Source: Chamaelirium japonicum (lineage: Eukaryota > Streptophyta > Magnoliopsida > Liliales > Melanthiaceae). From it: a DNA stretch of 64,000 nt. Location: NCBI GenBank assembly GCA_947650365.1, contig OX393556.1, forward strand, positions 78,059,079 through 78,123,078, given 5' to 3'. Made by a program: the position numbers and the translations under genes. Of this stretch, positions 1 through 11,935 are shown in pieces. The number at the start of each line of letters is the position of its first letter. The stretch's first letter is position 1. The notes below the pieces were generated by a model, which saw only the letters and a program-made list of their open reading frames with translations, searched no databases and was not told the DNA's origin.

Positions 1-720
1 TTGATGGCGGGTAGTAGGTCAATGATTGCATCACCCTTGGTTCCCACCATCACCCCTCGCTCTCATGGGAGCTCGCTTAGCCCACACGTGATCAGCTCAC
101 CCGCAGAAGAGCTGGCCTGTTGACAGAAGGAAGAGGGATCAGAGCAACGGCACCAGTTAGGTTGCCGAGCTACCACACTGATCAGCTGCCCGCAAAGACC
201 GTCATTTTGCCTATAGGAAACTTAGAAGGATATCTACGGCTCACCATCAGCTCGCCCTGATCACACGAGGAGAGCTCGCACGCGGAAGAGATCACCCCCT
301 GCATATAGCTTAAAGAACACTTCAGAAGATTCATCACCCTTGGCCTGCCCAAGAGCTCGGACGACCTGCACGCGATCAGCTCGCTCGTGGTCGACTCACC
401 CTCAGCTCGCCTAGTCCGCACACGATCAACTTGCCCGGATAGGCCGCCATTTTATCTATAGGAAACTTAGAAGGATATCTGCGACTTACCATCAGTTCGC
501 CTGAGAGCTCGCCTAGATCGCACGCTGAAGAGGTCGCCCCCTACATAGAGCTTAAAGAACACTTCAGAAGATCCTTCACCCTTGGCTCGCTCAGGAGCTC
601 GGACGACCCGCACACGATCAGCTCACCCGCGGTCAACTCACTCTCAGCTCGCCCTGAAACTCGCCTAATCCGCATGCGCTAGAGCAACTGACAATAGAAG
701 AACGGCGCGGAGCGATGGCA
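1..720. repeat. Two tandem copies of a 245-bp repeat in LTR-like sequence
   Basis: The segment starting near 199 recurs near 444. The shared marker CTATAGGAAACTTAGAAGG begins at 211 and again at 456, a period of 245 bp, and the two copies stay alignable through the later CTTAAAGAACACTTCAGAAGAT block. The copies are diverged by scattered substitutions. The text is dense in AGCTCGCC and GATCAGCTCACC motifs. I read it as noncoding sequence of an LTR retrotransposon whose remainder lies left of the window. Family not identified. Confidence 0.6.
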
Positions 721-959
721 TCAGGTGGGTTACCGACCTGTCGCGTTGATAGGCTCGCCCAAGAGCCCGTCCTATCACACAACCGCAAGGAGTTCGCCTG
801 CTTACCAGCGGGTTTCGCCTACAGTAAGGCGGTGACAGATCGACAGATGTTGCCACCCCAGTGGAGCTACGGGGATGATTGTGTGCCACGTTTGTCGGCA
901 AGAGTCGGTCCAGAGCGTCCCCAACTAGAGCCTTTCAGAGCGCCAATGTAGCCTAGACA

Positions 960-1345
960 AGACTAGTGTATCCCCTCTTGTGGCCCCAAGCCACCGCCTG
1001 GCAGGCTAAACAACAAGATTCATTAAAAACCCATATGAGCTAGCATGGGGAGGTGAAGAAGGTGAGGGAGTGAGCGGCGGCGTGTCAGCCTCTGACGGGT
1101 CTGCAAAAGCCTATAAAGGTATGACCACCGGATCCAAAGTATAGGTTTTAAACTCTAAAACCCAATCTTTTCCGACTAGTAAACCTCTCCCTTTTCGAAC
1201 CTTCATTGACTTGAGCGTCGGAGGGACTGCGCTGTAGCGGAGCCAACGTTCACATGATTCTCTTGGTTTGCAGGTCGAGTATCCTCATCCTCTAAATTTT
1301 TCTCTCGACGGAGGGTATTTTCGTTCATAATATTTTTAAAAAAAT
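960..1345 (+). mobile_element. Probable LTR 3' portion of an unidentified retrotransposon
   Basis: A TATA-like CTATAAAGG at about 1111 is followed by CTTCATTGACTTGAGCGTCGGAGGG near 1202-1226. A GAGCGTCGGAGGG-type phrase is common near the R/U5 end of plant gypsy LTRs (general knowledge). Neither LTR boundary nor a primer-binding site could be fixed, so the extent is approximate. Confidence 0.4.
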
Positions 1346-2630
1346 TTGTTTCAAGGATTTCTTTATTAGGGACCTCTGACACATATATCCCACCAAACCA
1401 ATTTTTTATTTTTGGTATTTGAAAATCAAAACTGATTGAGCCGTTGAAAAAGAAAGATTGGGGGCGTTGAACGACGACGAAGTCCGCCGTGATACGGACG
1501 GCGCTCGGAGCAGCTGCTGCTGCTGCTGTGGTGAATGCGTGACGTCAGGTAGCAGTGTCCGGACGTCTGGGTCTTCTGACTCGTGGCTCACGTGACGAAA
1601 GATCCTGCGACTTGGCACGTGTCAATGGCACTATCTGATCAGACTGTTCGTACTCCGTATCCACGCCCGGCGGGCACTGGGATATTCGCGCTGGAATACA
1701 CGGAGGTCTCGGGTTTGATTTGACCGTTGAGGGTACTTTGGGCAATCTTTCCTTGCGTTGTGACGTCAGGCCAACGGCTCATTAATGGGCCAATTGACTG
1801 GAGATCACGTCGCGTGTGATCTTCACCCAATCTGATCATGTTCATGGAAAAAAAAAAACAAAAAACAGAAGAAAAACTCGTAGAGAGGAACCACTCTCGC
1901 TAGGAGCCTGCAGTTGGGCCGGACCTTCATTTAGGGTGGTAGTGTGGTATAAGGGCCAACGTCTATTCATCCAGCCTGCTAGGGTCCACGACGGTATATC
2001 AAGGGGTAATGCTGTACAGCCAACTCGTTCGCCAACTTTTGTTGCCAACACCACGTGGCATGGAGGGCTAGCAGGTTCTCATTGCTGGAATATTTTTGTG
2101 GAGCCCTACACGGATGACACGAAAAGTTGGCAAACTATGTGGGACTAAACCTACTTAGTTACCGAGCATATCCTTATATGAAGATACCATTACCTAACCT
2201 CATAGCCAATGTAGGACTAAACCCAACAATCTCTTCCCTCACACGAGGCTAGGTTAGATAAACTCTGAGGGACCCGATCTCTCGTGCCAAACGCCACGAA
2301 GCTAGGGATAGACAAACTTTGAGAGCCCCCCTCTCGTGTAGAACTCGGATAGAGGCACAACCTAACCCCCTCCCAAATCAGGGCTAAGCGAAGCCTCACA
2401 CCATTGTTAGATACCTCCCACCCCAAAGTTCGGGTCATAAGGGGAAGTCCATAGAGGGTATATGAAGACACCAGCTGCCCCTTGAGCCACGCCCCGCACC
2501 AACTGTAAAGTTGGCCGCAACCACCCTTCAAAGGGGGACGCTTGTAATACTCCTCGCTCTAATTCGAGTTTCTCTGATCCGTCTCGGGGCCGTAGAGGCC
2601 CACCCCACCTTCGACGGTGATGGGTGCTTA
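1346..2630. other. Unassigned noncoding, probably decayed repeats
   Basis: No convincing coding frame or defined element was seen. There is a CTG/CAG-rich patch near 1510-1530. Around 2220-2400 two diverged phrases recur (GAGGCTAGGTTAGATAAACTC and GAAGCTAGGGATAGACAAACT, each followed by a CTCTCGTG block), suggesting an old internal duplication. The long minus-strand frames here have no recognisable protein content. Confidence 0.4.
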
Positions 2631-2756
2631 TGTGGGGGAGGATTACGGTCGTCGTACGGTCCCCCTCCAACAGTCGATAATAGGGTAGAGCTTCAAGGAT
2701 GTGGTGCGATGTAGAGCTCTGACCTGTCAAGTGCTAAGCTGTCACGCTAACACTGT

Positions 2757-3326
<570 letters not shown>

Positions 3327-3769
3327 GTGAGAGAAAGAGAGTTGACACAGGGTGTAGTGACAGAGTTCGGCCAAATCTTATGTCTCTGTGTGGTAAAACG
3401 CAACCTTTGAATACACTATCTCTGAAAGAAGTTAAGCCACTCTCGACAGGCCGAGAAGTGCTTACACAGGTGAATAGAGGGTGGATAAGGCTTGAATAGA
3501 GTCTGAAATCCAGAGGGCTCTAGGGGCTTTGGAAAATAGAAACTAGGATTTGGAGTAATTATTTATGGTCTTTCTTTTTTGGATCTGGAATATTTGTTGG
3601 GTTTTAGTAAATATCGGAGGGATTTACCAGGCCCCGAATAATATGTGTGGGCCACAGGCAAGGATGCGAGTTCCCCTGTCGGGCGTTAGTCAGATTTTGT
3701 AATCACAGTTACCCCCTCCCAGCTAGGCAGGTGCTAACCTAATTGGCTAGGACTTCATGGTGCAAAATC

Positions 3770-4045
3770 GGTTGCATGTCTGCCGACCCCCTGTCCTGGG
3801 TGACCGTTGTCCGTCTGCCGACTAGCTGTGCGGGGCCGATCATTGTCCGTCTGCCGACCCGTTGTCCGGGGCCATAGTCGCGCTCGCTGACCCCTTACCT
3901 GGGGCCGACCGTCATGCGTCTGTCGACCCCCTATCCGGGGCCGATCGTCGCCTGTCTACCGACCCCTTGTCCAGGGCCGATCGTTGTCTGTCTATCGACC
4001 CGCTGTCTGGGGCCGACCGTCGTGCGTCGACCACTTGCTGTAGTT
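3770..4045. repeat. GC-rich minisatellite of roughly 38-40 bp units, about seven copies
   Basis: The phrase GTCTGCCGACC (with variants) followed by a GTCCGGGGCCGA(C/T)CGTC block repeats about seven times. It directly follows the polypurine tract of element A, so it lies in the 3' noncoding half of that minus-strand retrotransposon. Confidence 0.75.
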
Positions 4046-4084
4046 TGACCATCACACAGGCGGGCAGTTAGTTCCACAAGGCGC

Positions 4085-4200
4085 CCTGCGGGTCCCACTG
4101 TCGAGCGTTAGCCTGATTCTGCACCCATACCTCCTCCCAGCCAGGTGCGAACCTAGCTGGCTGGGACGCCATGATGCAAACCCCGGTGGGCAGAGGTACA
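4085..4200 (-). repeat. Second copy of the LTR edge and polypurine-tract segment
   Basis: The stretch CGAGCGTTAGCCTGATTCTGC through CCTCCTCCCAGCCAGGTGCG and GATGCAAACC matches, with divergence, the segment at about 3675-3775 that spans the LTR edge, the polypurine tract and the first internal bases. It is a partial duplication of an LTR/3' junction, not a complete LTR. Confidence 0.55.
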
Positions 4201-4339
4201 GGGGTTCGACGCTGGCAGAGGGGTGGGGATTGGGCAGGGGACCCTCGGCGGCCGGAGTAAGCGAAAACCACCAGGGGGTGGGTCGGTTGCAAACAAAGGG
4301 CAAGGGGGGAGGGCGGAGGACCCCCGGTGACTGGCCCAG

Positions 4340-4565
4340 CTATAAATCACCCGGGGGGGAGGGGTCGGGGGGGGGGGGGGGTTGGGCGGAAGGGGGGGCG
4401 GGTCGATTGCAACAAAAAGGGGAGTCAGTTGTAGAAGAAGGGGGGGAAGGGGGGTCGATTACAGGAGAATGGGGGAAAAGGGGGCGGGGGGGGGGGGGGG
4501 GGTGTTGCACTCAAAGGGGGAGGGGGGTGTTGCACATAAAGGGAAAAAGGGGAGGGGGGTTGCCA
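4340..4565 (+). repeat. G-rich tract with long poly-G runs
   Basis: Runs of more than ten G occur near 4366-4381 and 4485-4502, with many shorter GGGGG blocks between. The strand could form G-quadruplexes (inference). Gly/Arg-rich open frames across it are composition artefacts. Confidence 0.8.
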
Positions 4566-4790
4566 GTCAAGGGTGCACACCCTCAAGGGGGGTCGGTCAA
4601 GGGTGCATACCCTGGTCGGTCAAGCGTGCACATCCCCGAAGGGGGGGACGGGTTAAGGGTGCACACACCCCCGGGTGTTGGTCAAGGGTGCACACCCCCG
4701 GGGTGTTGATCAAGGGTGCACACCCCCAGGGACGATCGGTCAAGGGTGCACACCCCCTAGGGGGGTCGGTCAAGGGTGCACGAGCACCGA
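4566..4790. repeat. Minisatellite of about 30 bp, roughly eight copies
   Basis: The motif GGTCAAGGGTGCACACCCC recurs with spacing near 30 bp from 4566 to 4780. GGGTGCACACCC is itself a short palindrome, so every unit is self-complementary. It lies in the 3' half of element A. Confidence 0.85.
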
Positions 4791-5540
4791 GGTGGTGCGA
4801 AGCACCTCGCACTCTGTCTTCGAGTGCCGAGGTGGTACGAAGTACCTCGGACTTTGTCGGCGAGCACCGAGGTGGTGCGAAGCAACTCAGACTACGTGCC
4901 GAGGTTGTGCTAAGCACCTCGTACTCTGCTTGTGAGCGTCGAGGAGATGCGAAGCACCTCAGACTTTGTCGGTGAGCACCGATGCGGTGTGAAGCACCTC
5001 ACTATACATTCCGAGGCGGTGTGAAACACCTCGAACTACATGCTGAGGCTGTGTAAAGCACCTCGGACTTTGTCGGCGAGTACCGAGGTGGTACGAAGCA
5101 CCTTGCACTCTGTCTGCGAGCGCCAAGGTGGTGCGAAGCACCTCGCACTCTGTTTGCGAGCGTCGAGGTTGTGCAAAGCATCTCGGACTTTACCGGCGAG
5201 CACCAAGGTGGTGTGAAGCACCTCGCATTGCATGCCCAGGTGGTGCGAAGCACCTCGAACTACATGCGGGGGCGGTGCGAAGCACCCAGGACTTTGCCAG
5301 CAAGCGCCGAGGTGGTGCAAAGCACCTCACACTCTGTTTGCAAGTGCCGAGATGGTGTGAAGCACCTCGCACTGCATGCCAAGGCAGTGCGAAGCACCTT
5401 GGACTGCGTGCGTGGGCGGTGTGAAGCATCTCGGATTTTGCCGGCAAGCACCGAGACGGTGTGAAGCACCTCGCACTTTGTTTGCGAGCGCCAAGGTGGT
5501 GCGAAGCACCTTGGACTTTGTCGACGAGTGCCGAGTCTGC
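4788..5540. repeat. Hairpin minisatellite, alternating 40-bp and 32-bp units, about 19 copies
   Basis: Each unit contains a stem-loop of the form CGAGGTG-(loop)-CACCTCG, followed either by a spacer like ACTTTGTCGGCGAGCA (40-bp unit) or a shorter spacer like ACTACATG (32-bp unit). Units start near 4788, 4828, 4868, 4899, 4939 and so on to about 5490. Stem mutations are sometimes matched in the partner arm (for example AGGTGGTACGAAGTACCT), so pairing is kept. It belongs to the noncoding tail of element A. The phrase CTCGGACTTTGTC is shared, in reverse complement, with the array at 17790-18403. Overlapping open frames on both strands are repeat artefacts. Confidence 0.9.
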
Positions 5541-6127
5541 CAGCTTGGACTTTGGTTGATTGAAGGAGTTGGAAATCACAGTATTCATTGTAATGCCCTT
5601 GTACTGGATGGACTTAGGAGAAGCATCATTTTAGTCGAACCCACGTCGGGGCGCTTGGCTTTGTACTATTTCAGGTTAGTCGAGGGTTATGGTCGACTCT
5701 AAGTCTATGCATTAGTTGGAGCAACAGGGGGATGGGATACCAAATAATGGCCTATACCGCCACCCTCCTTCATCTCACTAGACTAACTTTGTCTTCTTTC
5801 ATCACCTTTGAGTGCCAAGGGTATTGTCTTGGACTTGTTGAATGTGCCGAGCATTGGACATTTCAGAATTTGTCTTCAAATGCCAAGGGCCGAGCCTTGG
5901 GCTTTGTCTTTGGATGCCAAGGCTGTCTCTTTAGGCCGAGACAATGTTGATGCCTTGGGTTTAGTCTTGTGCTGAGGTAGTAGAGCCTGTCTTGAGCTTT
6001 TTCTTTGGATGCCAAGGCTGTCTCCTTGGGCCGAGATGGCATCGACGTCTCGAGCTTAGTCTGGTGCCGAGGCGATGGAGCCTACCTTGGGTTGGTTGAT
6101 CGATGGGGGTTAGGATTCAGAGTACTA
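5541..6127. other. Degenerate tail of element A
   Basis: Noncoding sequence with scattered copies of a GATGCCAAGGCTGTCTCTTT-like phrase (about 5915 and 6008) and GTCTTTGGATGCCAAGG. These are reminiscent of the GACAAAGTCCGAGG arrays on the opposite strand at 17790-18403. No coding frame supported. Confidence 0.5.
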
Positions 6128-6688
6128 TGTGGGTGCAAAAATCATACCGGACTAGACCAGAAATAAATGGGCCCATGCAGGCAAGCCCAGGCCCTTGAGC
6201 CTACTCTATAGGACCTGCAGATCAAGCCCCCTTATTGGTCCCGAATAATGGCCCAGGAAGGAGGCCCAAAACCAGCACCGCCACATCATCACTAGTATAT
6301 CGAGCGTATTTTTCAACTATAAAATGGCCCCTATGGCTTATAGAGAAGGGGTTGGTCAATGGATCAAAGGAAGAGAAGATTCTAGAGCAAGAGCCAGAGC
6401 AATCTTCTTCCTTCTAGTCCTCTTCTAGTTGCTCCATGCAAGCCCACTGTACGAAGCTTTTCTCGGCCTATCGAGAGAATGCTCACCCCCTATTTACTCA
6501 TATTATAGTGAAGATCGGGTGGCATGCACCTCTCGCCTAGAGACATAGGTCGTAAGACCAAACTTCGACAATATCTCTCGTGTCACTTGTCTCTCTCTTT
6601 CTTACTCTGTATCACGCGCACCATCCACATTCAATCAAGGCTGTGGGGTGGGATTCCTGATCAAGGCAACTCAAAAAGTTTCCCTACA
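6128..6688 (+). mobile_element. Solo gypsy LTR, + orientation, with target duplication
   Basis: The LTR starts TGTGGGTGCAAAAATC and ends TTTCCCTACA. It is flanked by TACTA on the left (6123-6127) and TACTC on the right (6689-6693), a one-base-mutated 5-bp target duplication. Flanking sequence rejoins into the repeat phrase CAGAGTACTC that occurs intact near 6870. It aligns with the LTR at 14608-15133 through shared blocks (TGGGTGCAAAAAT, ATACCGGA, a CTCTCGCC/AGTCGTAGGTCGTAA-like block, GATCAAG). A TATA-like CTATAAAATGG lies at 6318. No internal region is attached, consistent with LTR-LTR recombination. Confidence 0.8.
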
Positions 6689-7086
6689 TACTCCACGTAG
6701 TGCCTGTGTATCAGTTGGTCTTAGGTAAAGCATCGTTTCAGTCGAACCTACATCGGGACACGTGCCTTTGTACTGTTGCAGCTTATTCGGCCGTGTTACA
6801 ACGCGAACCAAACTAACTGTGGCGAGGCACTAGCGCGTGTGTTTTTATATGACAACGGAAGTAAAAATTCAGAGTACTCAGCATAGTGTCTTTGTATCGG
6901 TTGGACTTAGGCAAAGTGCCATTTTAGTTCTATGTCGGGGCACGTAGCTTTGTATCATTTCAGGTTAGTCGATCGTGTTGCAACTCCACCAAACTAACTG
7001 TGGCAAGACACTAGTGCATGCGTCCTTCCGTGACAACGGGAGCATATGTGACGCTAATGATTCAGTGTACTTAGTGTAGTACCTTT
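6689..7086 (+). repeat. Tandem repeat of about 180 bp, left block
   Basis: Units contain the ordered phrases CTTTGTATCGGTTGGACTTAGGCAAAG, CGGGGCACGTAGCTTTGTA and CCAAACTAACTGTGG, with spacing near 180 bp. The array continues at 9079 after the 7087-9078 insertion. The same unit occurs reverse-complemented at 21180-21626 in element B2, so it is a shared structural part of this retrotransposon family. Confidence 0.8.
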
Positions 7087-9078
7087 TGTTGTAGCTCGTG
7101 TGTCATGAGCATGGATTTTTTGTATTAACATTAATAAAGATGACTTTGGTTATTGCTTTAATCAGAATACTACTTTGGTGTATGTTAATTCATATATAAT
7201 AAAGGACCCTAGGAAACACAGTATGCCACTTAGGCGCATGGTGGGTCCATGCTTAGGAGACCCAGTGGACTGATTCTTTGTAGACCTAGAACTAGTTCAA
7301 AGCTTTGGTGTTGTCTGTCGCTTCACCGAGAATAAGCTATTGTCATGTAGAAGATGTGGTGAAGTCTCTACCATGGGAACGTGCGATTCCCATTCACCTG
7401 ACCAAACACGATGATCGTGTTGAACATGAACCAAGATGGTGCACAGTACAGTGATTCAAACATTGGTGCATAAACCGTCTTACTACTATAGATAATCTGT
7501 TCTTAACCCTGAGGGAACATGTGCACTGAGCCACCCAGGTATATGGTGCTTTGATATGCCAACGTGTGCAGACCTACCATAATCCAATACCACGGTACGT
7601 TGGGTTATCTGGCTGACACTAGAGTGATATGCATTCCCTACAGGTTATCCGACGTCTAGTGTTAGATGGGTGCGTTTAGATTAGTCAATCTATCGACACA
7701 ATTAATCAAGGCCTGGTGGTTGTCAGTATGACTGATGATATTCTGGATACTAGGCATGGTACCAGAAGGTGTGTGGTGTTATAAATGACAAGTCATCAAA
7801 TCATAGTTAGATAATAGATCGGGGTCTGACGGTGTTCCCCCACTACCTGAGTCAAATCATGGCACCAGTAATATAAGGGACTAAAGATTATTATAGTATT
7901 ATAGAGAACAGGGCTACGAGGGAGTAACATAAGTTTAGGATCACTAGAGTTCAACTTGCATCGCACTCTGGGTGGCTACGCAGGTTAATCGGATTAGACC
8001 TAATTAGTGGAACTTTCGGTGTGTCACCGGAATATTTAATCAGGGATCCGGTTGGAGTTAGAGATCTTGAACTCTGAAGGTTCCACCATATTCTTGTATA
8101 TAGGAATTGTTCCACGACTCCGTTGGACACGTTAGATGTGAAGTAGCACAATGGAGCGCAAGCCCGAAGCCTGAGAACCTAATTTACATATGTTAAGGGG
8201 CTACAGGGATATTTTGATCAATACTGAAATATAGCTCAGAATATATTGAATATAGATCTTAAAATAAGTGGAATAATTCCAGGAGCTCATAAGCATTGAC
8301 GAAACTCGATTTCGATTAGCGTACCTCAATCTATCTCTCTATCAGCGGTTTTTCGACATAAGGGCATTTTCATCCAAAGTGACTAGGAGATAAAGGGAAG
8401 CCCTAACCATAGTAAATCCGACCCCTCCTCATCCCTATCTCTAAGGGGCCGTCCCTAACTTGTGTAAGCAAGTAGGGGGCCAACCCTATAAGAGGAAATA
8501 GGGGAGAAAGGGCCGGCCCAAGGCGTATGCAAGTTGCCCTCTCCCTTCTATTGGGAAAACCCTAATTTTCTCTCCCTCCCCTTGAGAAATCCGACCCCCC
8601 TCTCTCTCCTTTGTGGTTTTGGTCAAGAAAAAAGAGGAAGAAAGGAGGAAGGAAAGGAGAAGGAAGAAGAAGAGAGAAAGAGAAAGAGGTCTTCGAGGCA
8701 CACCATCGGCTTCGCTACGTGCCATCCTTCGTCGGCACGTCATCCTTGCACTTAGAGATAGGACGCCGTAGGTTCCTCCTTTCGCAAAGGATAAGACGCT
8801 ATCCAATAGCTTCCTTCTCAATTCACATGTGGTTGATCATCATCCATTCTATTCGGATCAAAGATCCATATGGTATGATGATTCTAAACACCTAACTAGA
8901 TGCATGCATGTCTTCCGTAGATCGTAGTATGCCTCTAAGGTGTCCGCCCATATGCTAGAATCATAGATTCGCATGTAGATTATTTAAAAGATAGATTACA
9001 ATGAAACATACACCATAAGATCCTCTGATATATCTTTTGTTTCTACTGCGACTCTGATAAATGGATTTTATTCTAACA
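7087..9078 (+). mobile_element. Nested 1,992-bp copia-type solo LTR
   Basis: The insert begins TGTTGTAGCTCG and ends TTCTAACA. It splits the 180-bp repeat phrase GTGCCTTTATATCG. Flanks are CCTTT (7082-7086) and CATTT (9079-9083), a plausible target duplication with one change. A leader-like stretch (8490-8620) with CCTATAAGAGG and a CCCTAATTTTCTCTCCC block sits near the right end, as in the R/U5 part of long copia LTRs. There is no protein-coding content, so a long solo LTR is the best reading. The copia assignment rests on termini and composition only. Confidence 0.6.
8600..8700 (+). repeat. Purine-rich GA/GGAA tract inside the nested LTR
   Basis: Imperfect AAGAGGAAGAAAGGAGG-type sequence following a CT-rich segment. 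It gives an artefactual charged open frame (Lys/Glu/Arg-rich). Confidence 0.6.
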
Positions 9079-9610
9079 CATTTATATCGATTGGACTTTG
9101 GCAAAGTGTTGTTTCAGTTGAACCTACGTTGGGGCATGTAACTTTGTACTATTGCAGGTTAGTTGGACGTGTCGCAATCCGAACCGAACTAATTGTGGTG
9201 AGGCACTAATGTATGTGTCCTTATGTGACAACGGGTGCATGTGCGATGCCAAAGATTCATGGTACTCAGTATAGCATCTTTATATCGGTTGACTTAGTCG
9301 AAGCGCTATTTCAGTCGAACCTACGTCGGGATACATAACTTTGTATTATTGTAGGTCATCTGTTCGTGTCGCAATCCGAGCCGAACTAACTATGGCGAGG
9401 TACTAGTGCATGTGTCCGTACGCGACAATAGGAGCATGTGCAATGTCAAAGATTCGGAGTACTCAGCGTAGTGCCTTTGTATCGGTTGAACTTAGGCGAA
9501 GTGTTGTTTCAGTGGAACCTACTTCGGTGCTCTTAAATTTGTACCGTTGCAGGTTAGTCGACCTTGTAGCAACGCGAACCAAACTAACTATGGCTTCGAA
9601 CATAATTCGA
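9079..9610 (+). repeat. Tandem repeat of about 180 bp, right block
   Basis: Three imperfect units (about 9085, 9275, 9470) with CGGTTGGACTTAGGCGAAG-like, GAACCTACGTCGGG and GTTAGTCGACCTTG-like phrases. It continues the array interrupted at 7086. Confidence 0.85.
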
Positions 9611-9619
9611 GATAGGATT

Positions 9620-11737
9620 AATAGCCTTTGAATGCTGGTTGATCATGGGGAGATCATGTGCGACGGAACCAGTGGGGGGGACACCAAGCTTGTACTTTCG
9701 GAGCTCGATAGCGACGAAGCACTAATTGATCAAGAGTTTAAGAAGAGTCTTTATACCGAAGGCGTTCAGTTTCTACTTTATTGATAACTCGGGCGATGTT
9801 ACATCATGGGTTTCAGATTAGAGACATTCCGGGTTGTTGACAATCTACGACCTTCTACTTTGATCAATCGATGAGCTGCTTTCCCTTGATTACAGAGGGG
9901 GGATCTTGACAGGATCCCTATCTTTCTTTGAACTCTTGGAGATATCCCTCCTACCAGAGGTCTTCCAAGTGATATTAGAAAGACATGTATTTCACCGTTC
10001 GGTGTCCGTGGCATCAGTGGAAGTTGAAGTAGGCCGATTATTTTGCCGTGTGCCTTGAATCAGGTTAGAGAGGGTTCGGTCACTTGAGGAAGTCTTCGTG
10101 CTGGACCTACTTGAGGGTGATATCGATGGGCAGATTCCGGTTGGTGGACATGGCCCTCTGAGGCTCTGTGGCTCTATCGTCTACCCGCTTTGACCTCTTG
10201 GATGTTCCACCTTTCTTAGCCTGAGTGTTGAGGGATTGGGCTGTCGATCTTGCTGGGTCCTTGTCCGAAGGGTGCTTCCCGAGGTCATGATCCTTGCGAG
10301 CGACTTGATCATCTTCAACCTCGATCTCTCACTGGATTTGATCGAATAGTGCTCCAAGGGAGGTAGGAGAATTACAGATGAGGTCGTTGTAAATATAGAA
10401 ATTTTAGCGTAGGGCATTCTGGAATGCCAGCATGATTGCTTCGTCATCAAGGTGACGTCCGGAGAGTATTGTGTGCTCGTTCTAGAACTTCTTAATGGAG
10501 GGTTTCATCTGATCCCATTCTGGTCAGTATAGAGTAGCTTTTTCTCCAGCTTGAGGTTTTGTCGGTAGTGCTGGACGAAGAGGTCTGCCAGGTCCCTGAA
10601 CAGGTTGGTTGAGCCTGTCGGTAGATTATAATACCAGTCTAGCAACATGTTGTCTAAGCTGCCAGCAAAGGTGCATTATAAACCTGGTTGTCGCGGTCGT
10701 GCGACGTCAACGCCTGCTTGAAGGTGAGGTCGTGCAGTATCGAATCTCCCACCAGACAATTGAACTTGGGGAGAATGAGAGTTCTTTAACATCGAGAAAA
10801 CTGAGCTCGGAGAATTTATCGATGAAGTGGCCCTTTGGAAGCATGATCGTTTCTACGATCACCTTGTTGGTCAGAGAGGCTTCTCGGAGGAAGAAGAGGA
10901 AGGTGGGACTCAGAAACCTTCCTCTCCTGGCGATGCTCCACTAGAATTTGGTCATTGTTGAGATGCGGTCGAGTTCTGGAGCGATGTTCTCCGTTTCGAA
11001 CCTCCCTCAGACAACGAGGGTCGGAGGATAATTCAGAGCTGAGAGGCTTGGGTTGACAAGTTTACTTGTCGAAATGCTCCCAGACAGTTTGTCTAGGAAG
11101 GAGAGGCGAGGGTCCCCTCGAAGAGGGCTCGAGGGATCGTCGGGAGGTGTCAATATCAGATTGTCTGGAAAAGAGCGGGGCACGGGGTTAAGCGGCCGGC
11201 GAACGTCTGCTCCGTTGCTGATACTGGCGGCTGACCATGGGAGGTCAACTCCTGCTATGTCGGCGATCTGTCGGAGGGAGTCTCTCTCAACCATGAGTGC
11301 CATATTCTGTTTCATGAGAGTAAGGAGTTAGAAGTTCTCTGCCATGATCTAATATGTCGCCTGAAGATCGATGATAGTAAGATGTGCGCTTTCCCCAAAC
11401 GTTGAGGAGTCACGTCGACAAGCTGAGGAGACTACCGAGGTTGAGCCTAAGCGGTGCGATTAACCGACGAGCGACTCCTTGAATTCACAGCGAGTTGCTA
11501 CTTTTGGTATAGGCTTATTGCGAACTGATGACTCATTGAGTAAGTCATTAAATACTGAGTGTCTGGGTGTATATTATTTCCCTTCAGTTGGTCCACGGGT
11601 CGTGTCTTCGCTATTCTGTTATAGTGATGGAGATAGACTGATTGCTCAGGCGATCGGTGGTTATTGCTTGACCGAAGGAGCGGAGAAGCACGAAGGTTGC
11701 TAGTTGATAGGAAGAGATCCCACAGACAGCGCCAAAC
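9620..11737 (-). pseudogene. Decayed gag region of gag-only gypsy element A (minus strand)
   Basis: Read on the minus strand from the LTR at 11738, a tRNA-primer-like phrase TTTGGCGCTGTCTGTGGGAT (11717-11736) is followed by a broken reading frame. A fragment at 11007-11315 encodes PPDDPSSPLRGDPRLSFLD. Further on, a retrotransposon gag core is recognisable around 10650-10380 (DLADLFVQHYRQNLKLEKK-like, then DEAIMLAFQNALR), with several stops and frameshifts. The same order and phrases occur on the plus strand in elements B1 (15240-16640) and B2 (18800-20700). No protease, reverse transcriptase or integrase follows; noncoding repeats come next instead. It is therefore a broken gag of a non-autonomous element. 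Function in the intact family would be capsid formation (family knowledge). Confidence 0.65.
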
Positions 11738-11871
11738 TATGGGGGAGGATTACGGTCGTCGTGCGGTCCTCCTCCAACAGTCGATAGAAGGGTAGAACTT
11801 CAGGGATGTGGCGCATTGTATAACGCTGGACTGTCAAGTGCTGAGATGTCACGTTAATACTATAGAGTAGA

Positions 11872-11935
<64 letters not shown>

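Noticed and set aside
1816..2148. 110-codon plus-strand frame
   Set aside because: No recognisable domain, biased Lys/Arg start from a poly-A run, and no splice or promoter support.
4788..5540. CRISPR-like array
   Set aside because: Units are contiguous, the spacers are also repeats, and the context is a plant retrotransposon.
4230..5590. Many overlapping frames of 60-200 codons on both strands
   Set aside because: They coincide with G-rich and hairpin minisatellite arrays, have repeat-phase composition and lack any protein family pattern.
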